Assembly (NCBI RefSeq): GCF_000961885.1
Contig: NZ_JZKH01000052.1
Span: 1 to 53,819, forward strand
Origin: Streptomyces rubellomurinus
GTDB lineage: Bacteria; Actinomycetota; Actinomycetes; Streptomycetales; Streptomycetaceae
Reading direction: 5' to 3'
DNA: 53,819 nucleotides
Numbering within the stretch: the stretch's first letter is position 1; every line of letters starts with the position of its first letter. The notes beneath the pieces are model-generated. The model did not search any database, was not told the DNA's origin, and saw nothing but the letters and a program-made list of their open reading frames with translations. Below, piece by piece: positions 1 to 7,706 of this stretch. The position numbers and the translations under genes are program-made.

Positions 1-295
1 AGGTGGCCATGCAGACCCCGACCCGGCCGGTGGCCTGGGCGTAGCCGGTGGCGGCGTGGCCGGCGCCCTGCTCGTGCCGGACCAGGATGTGGCGGACCTT
101 GGCGGAGTCCATCAGCGGGTCGTACGCGGGAAGGATGGCCCCGCCCGGGATGCCGAAGACGGTGTCCGCGCCCACGGCCTCCAGCGAGCGGATGAGCGAC
201 TGGGCGCCGGTCATGGTCTCGACGACGTGCTGGGGAGCGGGAGCGTGGGCGGCCGGGGCGTCCCCGCGGCGGGGGGATGCGGCGTGCTCAGTCAT
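1..295 (-). CDS. ilvB: Acetolactate synthase large subunit, N-terminal 98 residues (partial)
   Basis: Only the first 98 residues are in the window; the gene runs off the left edge. The product condenses two pyruvates, or pyruvate and 2-oxobutyrate, in the ThDP-dependent first step of branched-chain amino acid synthesis. The fragment shows a short Ala/Pro-rich leader, then [20 protein letters not shown] and [13 protein letters not shown], typical of the Pyr domain. It also has [14 protein letters not shown], which carries the glutamate that activates ThDP. The ATG at 295 gives the expected length before the conserved core. A leader-peptide attenuator lies directly upstream (487-602), which fits branched-chain regulation. 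ilvN and ilvC would be expected to follow to the left but cannot be seen. Confidence 0.93.
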   Translation of the reverse strand, partial: MTEHAASPRRGDAPAAHAPAPQHVVETMTGAQSLIRSLEAVGADTVFGIPGGAILPAYDPLMDSAKVRHILVRHEQGAGHAATGYAQATGRVGVCMAT

Positions 296-486
296 CTGCC
301 TGTCTCTTCTCGGGTTCTGCCGACCCGGTGCTACGGGCCCCGGTGGTGCGAGGGGTGGGGTCCCGGTCCGGGCCGATCGCCGGCTCTGCCTCGATCCTCC
401 TCCCGAAGCGGCCGAATCTCACGAATCGGGCCGAATCGGGCGGTCGAGGCGGGGGTCTTGCGGGGATCGAACAGCGTCGGTGCAAC

Positions 487-520
487 AAAAAACCCCTCGT
501 GCCCAAGGGCATGCGAGGGG
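487..520 (-). terminator. Attenuator hairpin in the ilvB leader
   Basis: On the minus strand a near-perfect stem (CCCCTCG, then TGCCC-TT-GGGCA, then CGAGGGG, positions 520-493) is followed by six U residues (492-487). It sits between a short branched-chain-rich peptide (561-602) and ilvB. A factor-independent terminator inside the leader, rather than at a gene end, is the usual attenuator arrangement. Confidence 0.85.
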
Positions 521-521
521 T

Positions 522-574
522 GGCGCGTCGGTCTGTCACGAGCGGGGCTTGGAAGCCCGCTCAGCCGACGCGCC
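522..574 (-). promoter_or_regulatory. Pause or antiterminator stem of the ilvB attenuator
   Basis: A perfect 10-bp inverted repeat joins 565-574, the last codons of the leader peptide, to 522-531, just before the terminator. It encloses a second hairpin (541-550 with 553-561). A ribosome finishing the leader peptide would cover the upstream arm. This arrangement could couple translation of the Ile-Leu-Val-Leu codons to terminator formation. Which conformer acts as antiterminator is inference. Confidence 0.6.
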
Positions 575-602
575 CGCCAAGTACGAGAATTCGGGTGCGC
601 AT
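561..602 (-). CDS. ilvB leader peptide MRTRILVLGGRVG
   Basis: A 13-residue ORF starts at the ATG at 602, eight bases after a GGAGGAAGG ribosome-binding site (619-611). It has four consecutive regulatory codons, Ile-Leu-Val-Leu, and stops at 561. I recall an almost identical peptide upstream of ilvB in other Streptomyces. Ribosome stalling on these codons when branched-chain aminoacyl-tRNA is scarce would prevent the downstream terminator (487-520) from forming and let transcription continue into ilvB. The peptide itself probably has no other function. Confidence 0.85.
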   Translation of the reverse strand: MRTRILVLGGRVG

Positions 603-635
603 GGCAACGACCTTCCTCCGGTCCGGGGTCGCATG

Positions 636-3600
636 TCAAGCAGGTGGGATGACCGTCTCGCCATTCGGACCGGCTGCCGGACCGCCGGCGGCCCGGTGTT
701 CGGGCAGGTCGGAGGGCTCCTGGCGGCCTGCGCCACGCCCCGGCGCGGCCTCGGTACGGCCACTCGTCCGGGTGTCCGGGGCGGCCGGCACGCGGCGGGC
801 GGGCGGCGCGCCGGGCTGCCGGGGCACCGGGTAGCCGCGGCGGGCCAGGGCGCGGCGCAGCCGGGGCTCGTCCAGCGGCGGGGCGAACACCGAGCCCTGC
901 GCCTGCCGGCAGCCCAGCTCCTGCAGGACGGCGAGCTGCCGGGGCAGGTCCACGCCCTCGGCGGCGGTGGTCATGCCGAGGTCGCGGCCGAGCCGCAGGG
1001 CGTGCCCGGCCAGGGTGCGGCCGACCGCGGACCCGCCGAGGTCCTGGACCAGGGTGCGGTCCAGCTTGAGCCCGTCGAAGGGCAGCCGGGCGAGCGCCCC
1101 GAGCGAGCCGCCGCCGGCGCCGTAGCCGGCCAGCCAGGTGGAGACGCCGAGCCGGCGCAGCGCGGCGAGCCGGCGGCCGAGCTCGTCGGCGGTCGCGTCC
1201 GGGCCCATCCGGGCCACCTCGATCACCAGTTCGTCGGCCGGCAGCCGGGTGTCGCGCAGCGCGGCGGCGACCGTCTCGTACACGCCGGGCGTGCACAGCC
1301 GCTCGGCGGAGAGCCGGACGGCCACCGGGACGGCCGCGGGCGCGCCGCGGCCCCGGCCGGGCAGGCCGCGCCGGCCGGCGGCCGCGGCGACGGCCTCCTG
1401 GATCAGCCAGCGGGCGAAGCGGGTGGCGGCGTCGCCGTGCTCGGCCGAGCGCAGGAACTCGGCGGGGGTGAGCAGCAGGCCGCCCGCCGAGCGCCAGCGG
1501 GCCTGTGCCTCGACGCCGGCGACCGAGCCGGTGGCGAGGTCCACCACGGGCTGGTGGAGCAGCGTGAAGCCGCCCTCCCGGACGGCCACCCGCAGCCGCT
1601 CGTCCAGCTCGCTGCGGCGCTCCAGGTCGGCGCGCATGGCCGGGGTGTAGAGCACCACCCGGCCCTTGCCCTCGGACTTGGCCCGGTACATCGCGAGGTC
1701 GGCGTTGCGCATCAGCTCGTCGGCGGCGGCCCGCGGGTCGGCGGCCGGGCCGCGCTCGGGGGTGCCGAAGGCGATGCCGATGCTGGCGGCGACGCCGAGT
1801 TCGGCGCCGCCGATCCAGTACGGCTCGGAGAGCGCGACCCGCAGCCGTTCGGCGAGCTCCTGGACCTGGAGGCGGCCGAGCGGGCCGCAGACCAGCGCGG
1901 CGAACTCGTCGCCGCCGAACCGGGCGACGGTGTCCCCGCTGCGGACGGCGCCCTTCAGCCGGCGGGCGGCCCGGACGAGCAGTTCGTCGCCGACCTGGTG
2001 GCCGGCGCTGTCGTTGACGGCCTTGAAGCCGTCCAGGTCGAGGAAGAGCACCGCGACGCCGGCCCCCGCCTCGTTCTGCTGTCCGCGTGCGCCGAGGGCG
2101 CCGCGCAGCCGCTGGGTGAACAGCGCCCGGTTGGGCAGGTCGGTGAGCGGGTCGTGGAAGGCGTTGTGCTGCAACTGGGCCTGCAGCATGACGCGTTCGG
2201 TGACGTCCCGGCTGTTGAGCAGCAGGCCGTCGCGGTGCCGGCTGACGGTGGACTCGACGTGCAGCCACTCGCCGCCGCCGGAGCCGATCCGGCACTCCAC
2301 CCGGGCCGAGGACTCCGCGGTGCCGGGGCTGCGGTGCGCGGTGAGCCGGACCCGGGCGAGGTAGCGACGGACCTCGGAGAGCACCCGGTCCAGGTCCTCG
2401 GGGTGGACGAGGTCGAGCAGGTTGCCGCCGACCAGCTCCTCCGGGTCCCGCCCGTAGACGCCGAGCGCGGCCGGGGACACGTACGAGAGCACGCCGTTCG
2501 CGCCGGCGATCATGATGACGTCGCTGGAGCCCTGCACCAGGGAGCGGAAGTGCGCCTCCTTGTGGGCGAGTTCCTGCGCGAGCGACAGGTTGTCGAGCAG
2601 CATCACCCCCTGCCGCAGGATCAGCGCCAGGCCGACGGTGCACGCGGCGGCGGCCACCACGCGGTCCAACTCCCGCCCGCCGAGGGCGTTGTAGAGGATC
2701 CCGGCGGTGCACACCGCGGCCGCCGCGTACGGCGTGAGCGCGCTGAAGGTGGTGGCGACCCGGCGGCGCGGCAGGCCGCCGGCCGAGGGGTGCTCGCGCA
2801 GCGGGCGGCGCCAGCGCGGGGACCACGGCGCCCAGGCGAGCAGCAGGCTGCCGGAGAACCAGCCGGCGTCCAGCAGTTCGCCGGAGTGGTAGCTGTTGTG
2901 CAGCGTCGGGGAGGTCCACAGCGCGTCGCACAGGACGGTGACGGCGAGCGCGACCATCGCGGTGTGCACGGCCGCCCGGTTGCCGTCGCGGCCGCCGAAG
3001 CGCAGGCCGACCACCAGGCTGACCAGCAGGATGTCCAGCACCGGGTAGGCCAGGTTGAGCGCGATGTGCAGCGGGGAGCCGTTCTCGCCGGCCGCGATCC
3101 GGCCGAGGGCCAGGCTCCAGCTGAGGGTGAACAGCGAGCCGGCGATCAGCCAGCCGTCGAGCAGCAGGCAGAGCCAGCCGGCGGCCGAGCGGGGGTGCTG
3201 GGCGAGCACCAGGACGCCGGTGATCGCGAGCGGGGCGAACAGCAGGAAGGCGTACTCGGCGAGCGAGTCCTGCGGCAGCGGTCTGCGCACGACCAGCTCG
3301 TACCAGCCCCAGGTGCCGTTGCCGAAGGCGACCATGAGCGAGGAGAGGCCGAACAGCAGCCAGGCCGGGCGGGCGTGCCCACCGACCGTGCAGCCGTACA
3401 CCAGGCAGGACAGGGCGGCCGCGAGGGCCGCCGCGGCCAGCCCGAAGTCGCCCATGAAGATGGAGAGTTGGGGCGAGCCCCAGTCGGCGGCGGCGCCCAG
3501 CGCGTAGGCTCCGCAGAGGCCGCCGAGGACGAGGCCGGGCAGCGCGCGGCTGTGCCGGAACCGGCGCAGCACCCCCGGGCGGACGGGCGGCGGGGCGGCG

Positions 3601-3698
3601 GCCGGGCCGGGCGCGGACGCGTCGACGGGCGCGGACCCCTCGATGGTCGGCGGGCCCGGGCGTCCGGCTCCGGGCAGCACCGTATCGGTGGAGCTCAC
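636..3698 (-). CDS. Membrane PAS-GGDEF-EAL protein, probable diguanylate cyclase with degenerate EAL domain
   Basis: A 1020-residue cyclic-di-GMP protein. Residues 1-50 are Pro/Ala-rich. About eight membrane segments lie at 53-370, a PAS domain at about 380-500, a GGDEF domain at about 510-685 and an EAL-like domain at about 695-950. The GGDEF motif is intact (595-599), as is an allosteric I-site RSGD (586-589) five residues before it. The EAL domain has lost key residues: EAL reads EAQ (730-732), and the usual DDFGTG metal-binding loop reads AGYGAG, although the KLDR lysine remains. It should make c-di-GMP rather than degrade it. The GTG start follows GGAGGGGAGAGG. I believe it corresponds to the conserved Streptomyces protein next to ilvB (the CdgC lineage), but this is from memory. 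Confidence 0.88.
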   Translation of the reverse strand: MSSTDTVLPGAGRPGPPTIEGSAPVDASAPGPAAAPPPVRPGVLRRFRHSRALPGLVLGGLCGAYALGAAADWGSPQLSIFMGDFGLAAAALAAALSCLVYGCTVGGHARPAWLLFGLSSLMVAFGNGTWGWYELVVRRPLPQDSLAEYAFLLFAPLAITGVLVLAQHPRSAAGWLCLLLDGWLIAGSLFTLSWSLALGRIAAGENGSPLHIALNLAYPVLDILLVSLVVGLRFGGRDGNRAAVHTAMVALAVTVLCDALWTSPTLHNSYHSGELLDAGWFSGSLLLAWAPWSPRWRRPLREHPSAGGLPRRRVATTFSALTPYAAAAVCTAGILYNALGGRELDRVVAAAACTVGLALILRQGVMLLDNLSLAQELAHKEAHFRSLVQGSSDVIMIAGANGVLSYVSPAALGVYGRDPEELVGGNLLDLVHPEDLDRVLSEVRRYLARVRLTAHRSPGTAESSARVECRIGSGGGEWLHVESTVSRHRDGLLLNSRDVTERVMLQAQLQHNAFHDPLTDLPNRALFTQRLRGALGARGQQNEAGAGVAVLFLDLDGFKAVNDSAGHQVGDELLVRAARRLKGAVRSGDTVARFGGDEFAALVCGPLGRLQVQELAERLRVALSEPYWIGGAELGVAASIGIAFGTPERGPAADPRAAADELMRNADLAMYRAKSEGKGRVVLYTPAMRADLERRSELDERLRVAVREGGFTLLHQPVVDLATGSVAGVEAQARWRSAGGLLLTPAEFLRSAEHGDAATRFARWLIQEAVAAAAGRRGLPGRGRGAPAAVPVAVRLSAERLCTPGVYETVAAALRDTRLPADELVIEVARMGPDATADELGRRLAALRRLGVSTWLAGYGAGGGSLGALARLPFDGLKLDRTLVQDLGGSAVGRTLAGHALRLGRDLGMTTAAEGVDLPRQLAVLQELGCRQAQGSVFAPPLDEPRLRRALARRGYPVPRQPGAPPARRVPAAPDTRTSGRTEAAPGRGAGRQEPSDLPEHRAAGGPAAGPNGETVIPPA

Positions 3699-3858
3699 TG
3701 GACCTCTCCCCCTCCGACCCGGGGCCCGGCGCCCCGGTCGCGGACCACCGGCCGCGCACCTCTCGGCCGTACGCGGCGACCCGGCGCCCCGTCAGGACGG
3801 CGGCCCAGGGGGCGGGCGGCCGGTCGGCCACCGCACCGCACCGATGCTCCCGGACGGG

Positions 3859-3888
3859 ACCCTACACCAATTCCGTCACTCAATGACA
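3859..3888 (-). promoter_or_regulatory. Possible promoter of the PAS-GGDEF-EAL gene
   Basis: The 373-bp gap from 3699 to 4071 contains a relatively AT-rich patch at about 3860-3910. On the minus strand TAGGGT (3864-3859) could be a -10, with TGTCAT 18 bp upstream as a weak -35. The overlapping GAGTGAC resembles one half-site of a BldD box (AGTGA...TCACC). The rest of the gap holds only the terminator at 4023-4063 and long untranslated sequence. Confidence 0.35.
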
Positions 3889-4022
3889 CGCACACTCAAC
3901 TTAGAGTAATGGCGAGTGGGTGGGGTGATGCATCCGATTCGAGCGGATCGGCCCGGTTGGCGGCGGCGCGCGGGCGGGGGCTCACGCGACGCGCACGGGA
4001 GCGCGCGGCGGCGCTCGAACAA

Positions 4023-4063
4023 CCGGAACGGCCCCCGACCGTCCAGGTCAGGGGCCGTTCCGG
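4023..4063 (-). terminator. Terminator of the LuxR-family regulator gene
   Basis: A perfect 13-bp inverted repeat, CCGGAACGGCCCC (4023-4035) and GGGGCCGTTCCGG (4051-4063), lies nine bases past the stop codon of the regulator gene. There is no U-tract, which is common for actinomycete terminators. Confidence 0.7.
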
Positions 4064-4071
4064 GGCGCCGG

Positions 4072-7000
4072 TCAGCTGCCGGCGGGGGCCAGGTCGTCCG
4101 GGAACAACCGCAACCGGTGCGCCAGCGCGGCCGCCTCGCCCCGGCCGGCGACCGAGAGCTTGCCGAGGATGTTGGACACGTGCACGCTTGCGGTCTTCGG
4201 AGAGATGTACAGCTCCTCGGCGATCTGCCGGTTCGTCCAGCCGCGCGCGAGCAGTCGGAGCACGTCCCGCTCACGGGGGGTGAGGCCGAAGGAGTCCCCG
4301 ACCGAGGGGGCGGGCGCCGCCGCGGCGGCGGGCCGCTCGCCCGCGGCGAGGTCCAGCCCGCCCCGCTCGACCAGCCCGGCGATCCGCGCCGCCAGCAGCC
4401 GGTCGCCCCGGCCGGACGCCAGTTCGCGGGCCTCGCGCAGCAGTTCGGCCGCGGCCTCGCGCCGGCCGGCGACCAGCTCCGCCTCGCCGGCCCGCGCCAG
4501 GGCGAGCGCCAGCGGGTGCGGCAGGCCGGTCGTCCGCAGCAGCGCGACCGCCTCCGCCCACTGCTCCGGGGTGTCGGCGCCCTCGGCCCGGGCCAGTTCG
4601 GCCTCCAGCAGCCGGGCCCAGCCGTGGTGCAGCGGCGCCCGCGGCCGCAGCTCGGCGGCGGCCGCGGCGATCGCGGCCAGCGCCTCGGCGCGGCCCGGAC
4701 CGGCCTGCGGCAGGCCCCGGTTGTCCGCCTCCACCGTCGCGCCCTCGACCAGCAGCGGGTAGACGTCGGACTCGTAGCCGAGCCGCTGCTCCCGCCCCAG
4801 CTCGGCGAGCAGTTCGGCGCGGGCGTCCAGCGGCCGCCCGCCGTGCGCGGCGAGCGCCACCGCGAGCCGGCTGATCGGCACGGTGTGCTGCACCTCGCCC
4901 TGCCGGTCGCTGGCCCGGGCACGGGCCAGCGCGGTCGCCGCGCCCGCCAGGTCACCGTTCAGCAGGGCGAGGTCGCCGCGTATCCGGTCCAGGAACTCGA
5001 CATGGCCGTCGGTCAGCCCGGTCGCCTCGCAAGCGGCCAGCACTTCCGCGGCCTCGTCGAGCCGGCCGAGGTCGACCAGCGCCTCCAGCAGGTTGCCGGA
5101 CAGGATGCTGCCGATGTTGCGCAGCAGCCCGTTGCCGTCCGCGAACTCCAGGCCCTCCCGGGCCAGCGCGACCGCCTCCTCGGGCCGGCCCAGCCCGCGC
5201 CGCATGTTGGCGAGGTTGTTGATGCCGCGCAGCAGCACGTCGGGCACGCCCAGGGTGCGGGCCCGGTCGACGGCGCCGGCGAGCTCGGCCAGCCCGCCCT
5301 CGGTGTCGCCCAGCACGTCGTAGCGCAGGTAGCCGAGGGTCATCCGGGCGTGCAGCTCGACCGAGTGCGCGCCGACCTCCTCGGCGATCCGGATCGCCCG
5401 CTCCGCCAGCTCGATGTGCTCGGGCCCCGGGCCCTTGATCACCCCGCGCCCGGCGCTGAGCGCGAACACGTCGGCCTGCACGGCGGACGGCGGCAGGTGC
5501 TCGACCAGCCGCAGCGCGTAGTCGATCTCCTCGTTGCTGCCGGACCGCCGCAGGCTGTCGAGCATCCGGGACCGGTTGATGTGGAACCAGGCCGCGCGCA
5601 GCGGGTGCGCCGCCTCGTCCACCAGCCGCAGCCCGCGCCGGGCCAGGCTCAGGCCGCGCTCGCGGTCGCCGCTGCGCCGGGCCGCGACCACGGCCTCGGC
5701 CAGCACGTCGACGAGCTGGATGCTCTCGCAGTCGTCGGCGCCGTGGTCGCAGGAGCCGGGCGGGTAGGTCTCGGCCCAGTCGTACGGCCGCAGGGTGTTC
5801 GCCAGCACCTCCTCGGAGACCGCGTCCCACAGCTCCAACGCCCGCTCCAGCATGCCGAGTTGTTCGGCGAAGGCATTGCGGCGGCGGGCCGCGCGGGCGG
5901 CCTCCAGGGCGGCCGGCAGGGCGCGCGCCGGGTCGTGCGCGTGGTACCAGTAGTTGGCGAGCCGTGCGGGCAGCGCGTCGCCCGGGACGAGCAGCGGCTC
6001 GGCCTCCACGGCGAGCGCGAACTTGCGGTTGATCCGGTGCCGTTCGCCCGGCAGCAGGTCGTCCGAGACGGCCTCGCGGACCAGCGCGTGCCGGAAGCAG
6101 TAGCCCTCGCCGTCACCGTCCAGCCGCAGGATGTTGGCGCCGACCGCCGCCCGCAGCGACTCGATCAGCGCCTCCTCGTCGTCGGCCAGGACGGCCGCCA
6201 GCAGGGCGTGCTCGACCCGGGACCCGCCCTCGGCGGCGATCTTCACGACCCGCTGGGCGTCCTCGTCCAGGCCCTCGACCCGCACCAGCAGCATGTCCCG
6301 CAGCGAGTCGGTGAGCCCGGCGCCGACGCCGTCCTGCACGGCGGTGGCCAACTCCTCGACGAAGAACGGGTTCCCCTCGGAGCGGCGGTGGATGCGGTCC
6401 ACCAGCTGCCGGTCGGGGGCGGTGGTGCCGAGGATGCCGGCCAGCTGGGCGGCGACCTCGCGGCGGCCGAAGCGCGCCAGCTCCAGCCGCTGGACGGTGC
6501 GCAGCCGCTCCAGCTCGGCGAGGAAGGGGCGCAGCGGGTGCCGGCGGTGCAGGTCGTCGGTGCGGTAGGTGGCGACCAGCAGCACCCGGGAGCGGTGCAG
6601 GGTGCGCACCAGGAAGGCGAACAGCTCGCGGGTCGAGCGGTCGGACCAGTGCAGGTCCTCGATGGCCAGGACGAGGGTACGGTCCGCGCCGAGCCGCTCG
6701 AACAGCCTCGCGGTGTGCTCGAACAGCCGGGCCCGGCCGTACTCGTCGTTCGGCTCGCCGTCCGCCTCGCCGAACTCCGGCAGCAGCCGGGCGAGATGGC
6801 CCTCGCTGCCGGCGGCGGCACCCTCCAGCTCGGCGCCCAGCGCGCGGTGCAGCCGGCGCAGCGCGGCGGCCAGCGGCGCGTACGGCAGGCCCTCGGCGCC
6901 GACCTCCAGACAGCTGCCCAGGGTGGTGAGCGCACCGGCGTCGCCGGCCCGGCACAGGAACTCCTCCAGCAGCCGGGTCTTGCCGACGCCCGCCTCGCCG

Positions 7001-7113
7001 CCGATCAGGATGGCCTGCGGGCTACCGGTGCCGGCCCGCCGCAGCGCGTCGGTCAGCTCGGTGATCTCGCTGCCGCGGCCGACGAAGACGGGACTGACCG
7101 ATATCTGCTGCAT
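4072..7113 (-). CDS. Large LuxR-family transcriptional regulator with AAA ATPase domain
   Basis: A regulator of about 1013 residues with the layout of the large ATP-binding LuxR (LAL/MalT-like) family. The N-terminal ATPase has Walker A GEAGVGKT (39-46) and a Walker B strand ending in IEDLHWSD. A long helical repeat middle follows. The C-terminal LuxR helix-turn-helix contains LTPRERDVLRLLARGWTNRQ and SPKTASVHVSNILGKL. Such proteins usually bind DNA on sensing a ligand through the repeat region; the ligand here is unknown. The ATG at 7113 (MQQISV) begins just before the conserved FVGRGSE. An ATG at 7125 and another at 7251 are in frame, and none has a good Shine-Dalgarno. It stands alone, bounded by terminators on both sides. 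Confidence 0.85.
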   Translation of the reverse strand: MQQISVSPVFVGRGSEITELTDALRRAGTGSPQAILIGGEAGVGKTRLLEEFLCRAGDAGALTTLGSCLEVGAEGLPYAPLAAALRRLHRALGAELEGAAAGSEGHLARLLPEFGEADGEPNDEYGRARLFEHTARLFERLGADRTLVLAIEDLHWSDRSTRELFAFLVRTLHRSRVLLVATYRTDDLHRRHPLRPFLAELERLRTVQRLELARFGRREVAAQLAGILGTTAPDRQLVDRIHRRSEGNPFFVEELATAVQDGVGAGLTDSLRDMLLVRVEGLDEDAQRVVKIAAEGGSRVEHALLAAVLADDEEALIESLRAAVGANILRLDGDGEGYCFRHALVREAVSDDLLPGERHRINRKFALAVEAEPLLVPGDALPARLANYWYHAHDPARALPAALEAARAARRRNAFAEQLGMLERALELWDAVSEEVLANTLRPYDWAETYPPGSCDHGADDCESIQLVDVLAEAVVAARRSGDRERGLSLARRGLRLVDEAAHPLRAAWFHINRSRMLDSLRRSGSNEEIDYALRLVEHLPPSAVQADVFALSAGRGVIKGPGPEHIELAERAIRIAEEVGAHSVELHARMTLGYLRYDVLGDTEGGLAELAGAVDRARTLGVPDVLLRGINNLANMRRGLGRPEEAVALAREGLEFADGNGLLRNIGSILSGNLLEALVDLGRLDEAAEVLAACEATGLTDGHVEFLDRIRGDLALLNGDLAGAATALARARASDRQGEVQHTVPISRLAVALAAHGGRPLDARAELLAELGREQRLGYESDVYPLLVEGATVEADNRGLPQAGPGRAEALAAIAAAAAELRPRAPLHHGWARLLEAELARAEGADTPEQWAEAVALLRTTGLPHPLALALARAGEAELVAGRREAAAELLREARELASGRGDRLLAARIAGLVERGGLDLAAGERPAAAAAPAPSVGDSFGLTPRERDVLRLLARGWTNRQIAEELYISPKTASVHVSNILGKLSVAGRGEAAALAHRLRLFPDDLAPAGS

Positions 7114-7173
7114 GGAGGCGAGCATGCCATAGCCGGAGCCGCCGGTGAGAGGGGTATTCACCCGCGGCGAACG

Positions 7174-7213
7174 CCCGGAGGGGGAGGCGCCGTTCGGCGT
7201 CTCCCCCTCCGGG
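7174..7213 (-). terminator. Terminator of the 52-residue basic protein gene
   Basis: A perfect 13-bp inverted repeat, CCCGGAGGGGGAG (7174-7186) and CTCCCCCTCCGGG (7201-7213), has a GC-rich mini-stem in its loop. It lies between the small gene ending at 7245 and the LuxR-type regulator, so it separates their transcripts. Confidence 0.7.
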
Positions 7214-7244
7214 ATGTCCTCGGCACCTTCGCGGTGCCCGGCGG

Positions 7245-7403
7245 TCAGCATTCCCGCTGCTTCACGGGGCGGCGCTGGAAGCGCGCGGCGACGGGACGGC
7301 GCTGCAGGCGTCGCGCCTGGCGGGCCTCGCGCACCAGGCGCTCGTGTTCGGCGCGCTCGGCGAGCTCGTGGGCCTGGTGCTGGATGAGCTGGTACTCGAT
7401 CAC
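7245..7403 (-). CDS. Small basic protein of unknown function (52 residues)
   Basis: The chosen GTG at 7403 follows AAAGGGGAA with good spacing. It gives a 52-residue product starting IEYQLIQHQAHELAERAEHE and ending in an Arg/Gln-rich tail. It is predicted to be one long charged helix with repeated Arg, no membrane segment and one terminal Cys. I recall similar short Gln/Arg-rich helical proteins annotated as hypothetical in many Streptomyces, but I know no function. An in-frame ATG at 7445 would add 14 residues with a weaker ribosome-binding site. A strong hairpin follows the gene. Confidence 0.6.
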   Translation of the reverse strand: MIEYQLIQHQAHELAERAEHERLVREARQARRLQRRPVAARFQRRPVKQREC

Positions 7404-7509
7404 TTCGGGTTCCCCTTTGTGGGTTTCACTGCGTTTCCCTGACATGTAAGAGCTTCCTCTCCCAGGAGGGGGTGCCACATCGGGAGCCTGCCCGATGTTT
7501 CGAAGGCGG

Positions 7510-7625
7510 GATGCCTTAGATCGGGCCCTGGAAAAGGTTTAAGGCCCTGCCTCACCTCGATCTGGAGGTGAGACAGGGCCTTAGGCCTTACTTAGAGGGC
7601 CTTAGACGCCTTAGATGCCTTAGGA
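7510..7625. repeat. CCTTAG repeat cluster downstream of gatB
   Basis: Within the 303-bp gap from 7404 to 7706, CCTTAG occurs five times (7514, 7579, 7600, 7609, 7618), plus CCTTAC and CTTAG variants between. The last three copies have an exact 9-bp period. On the minus strand each copy reads CTAAGG, so TAA occurs repeatedly just past gatB. The cluster surrounds the terminator at 7541-7582. The remaining gap sequence shows nothing recognisable. Confidence 0.6.
7541..7582 (-). terminator. Terminator of the gatCAB operon
   Basis: A long hairpin pairs AAGGCCCTG plus CCTCACCTC (7541-7558) with GAGGTGAG plus CAGGGCCTT, ending at 7582 with a single unpaired base. On the minus strand it is followed by TTAAACCTTTTCC. 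It lies about 125 bp after the gatB stop codon, the natural end of the operon. Confidence 0.75.
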
Positions 7626-7706
7626 AGGCGGGCTTGACGGCCTAGGACCCCTCAGGACGCTCGGGATACCCGGGCTCAGGCAGCGCCGAGCTTCTCCAGG
7701 CTGTGC

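Noticed and set aside
634..639. Perfect TTGACA on the minus strand as the ilvB -35 element
   Set aside because: A -10 at 17-18 bp would fall on the leader peptide's ribosome-binding site (GGAAGG), which is not a -10 and must itself be transcribed. The real promoter is probably further upstream.
636..3698. Pseudogene because of the degenerate EAL site
   Set aside because: The frame is open over 1020 codons and the GGDEF site and I-site are perfect. Loss of EAL catalysis is common in composite proteins.
48..4283. Very long open frames opposite real genes (for example 48-4283, 3916-7449 and 35043-39191)
   Set aside because: They are antisense or shifted-frame shadows caused by extreme GC content. 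Their translations are low-complexity Ala/Gly/Arg/Pro and match no family, while the opposite strand encodes recognised proteins.
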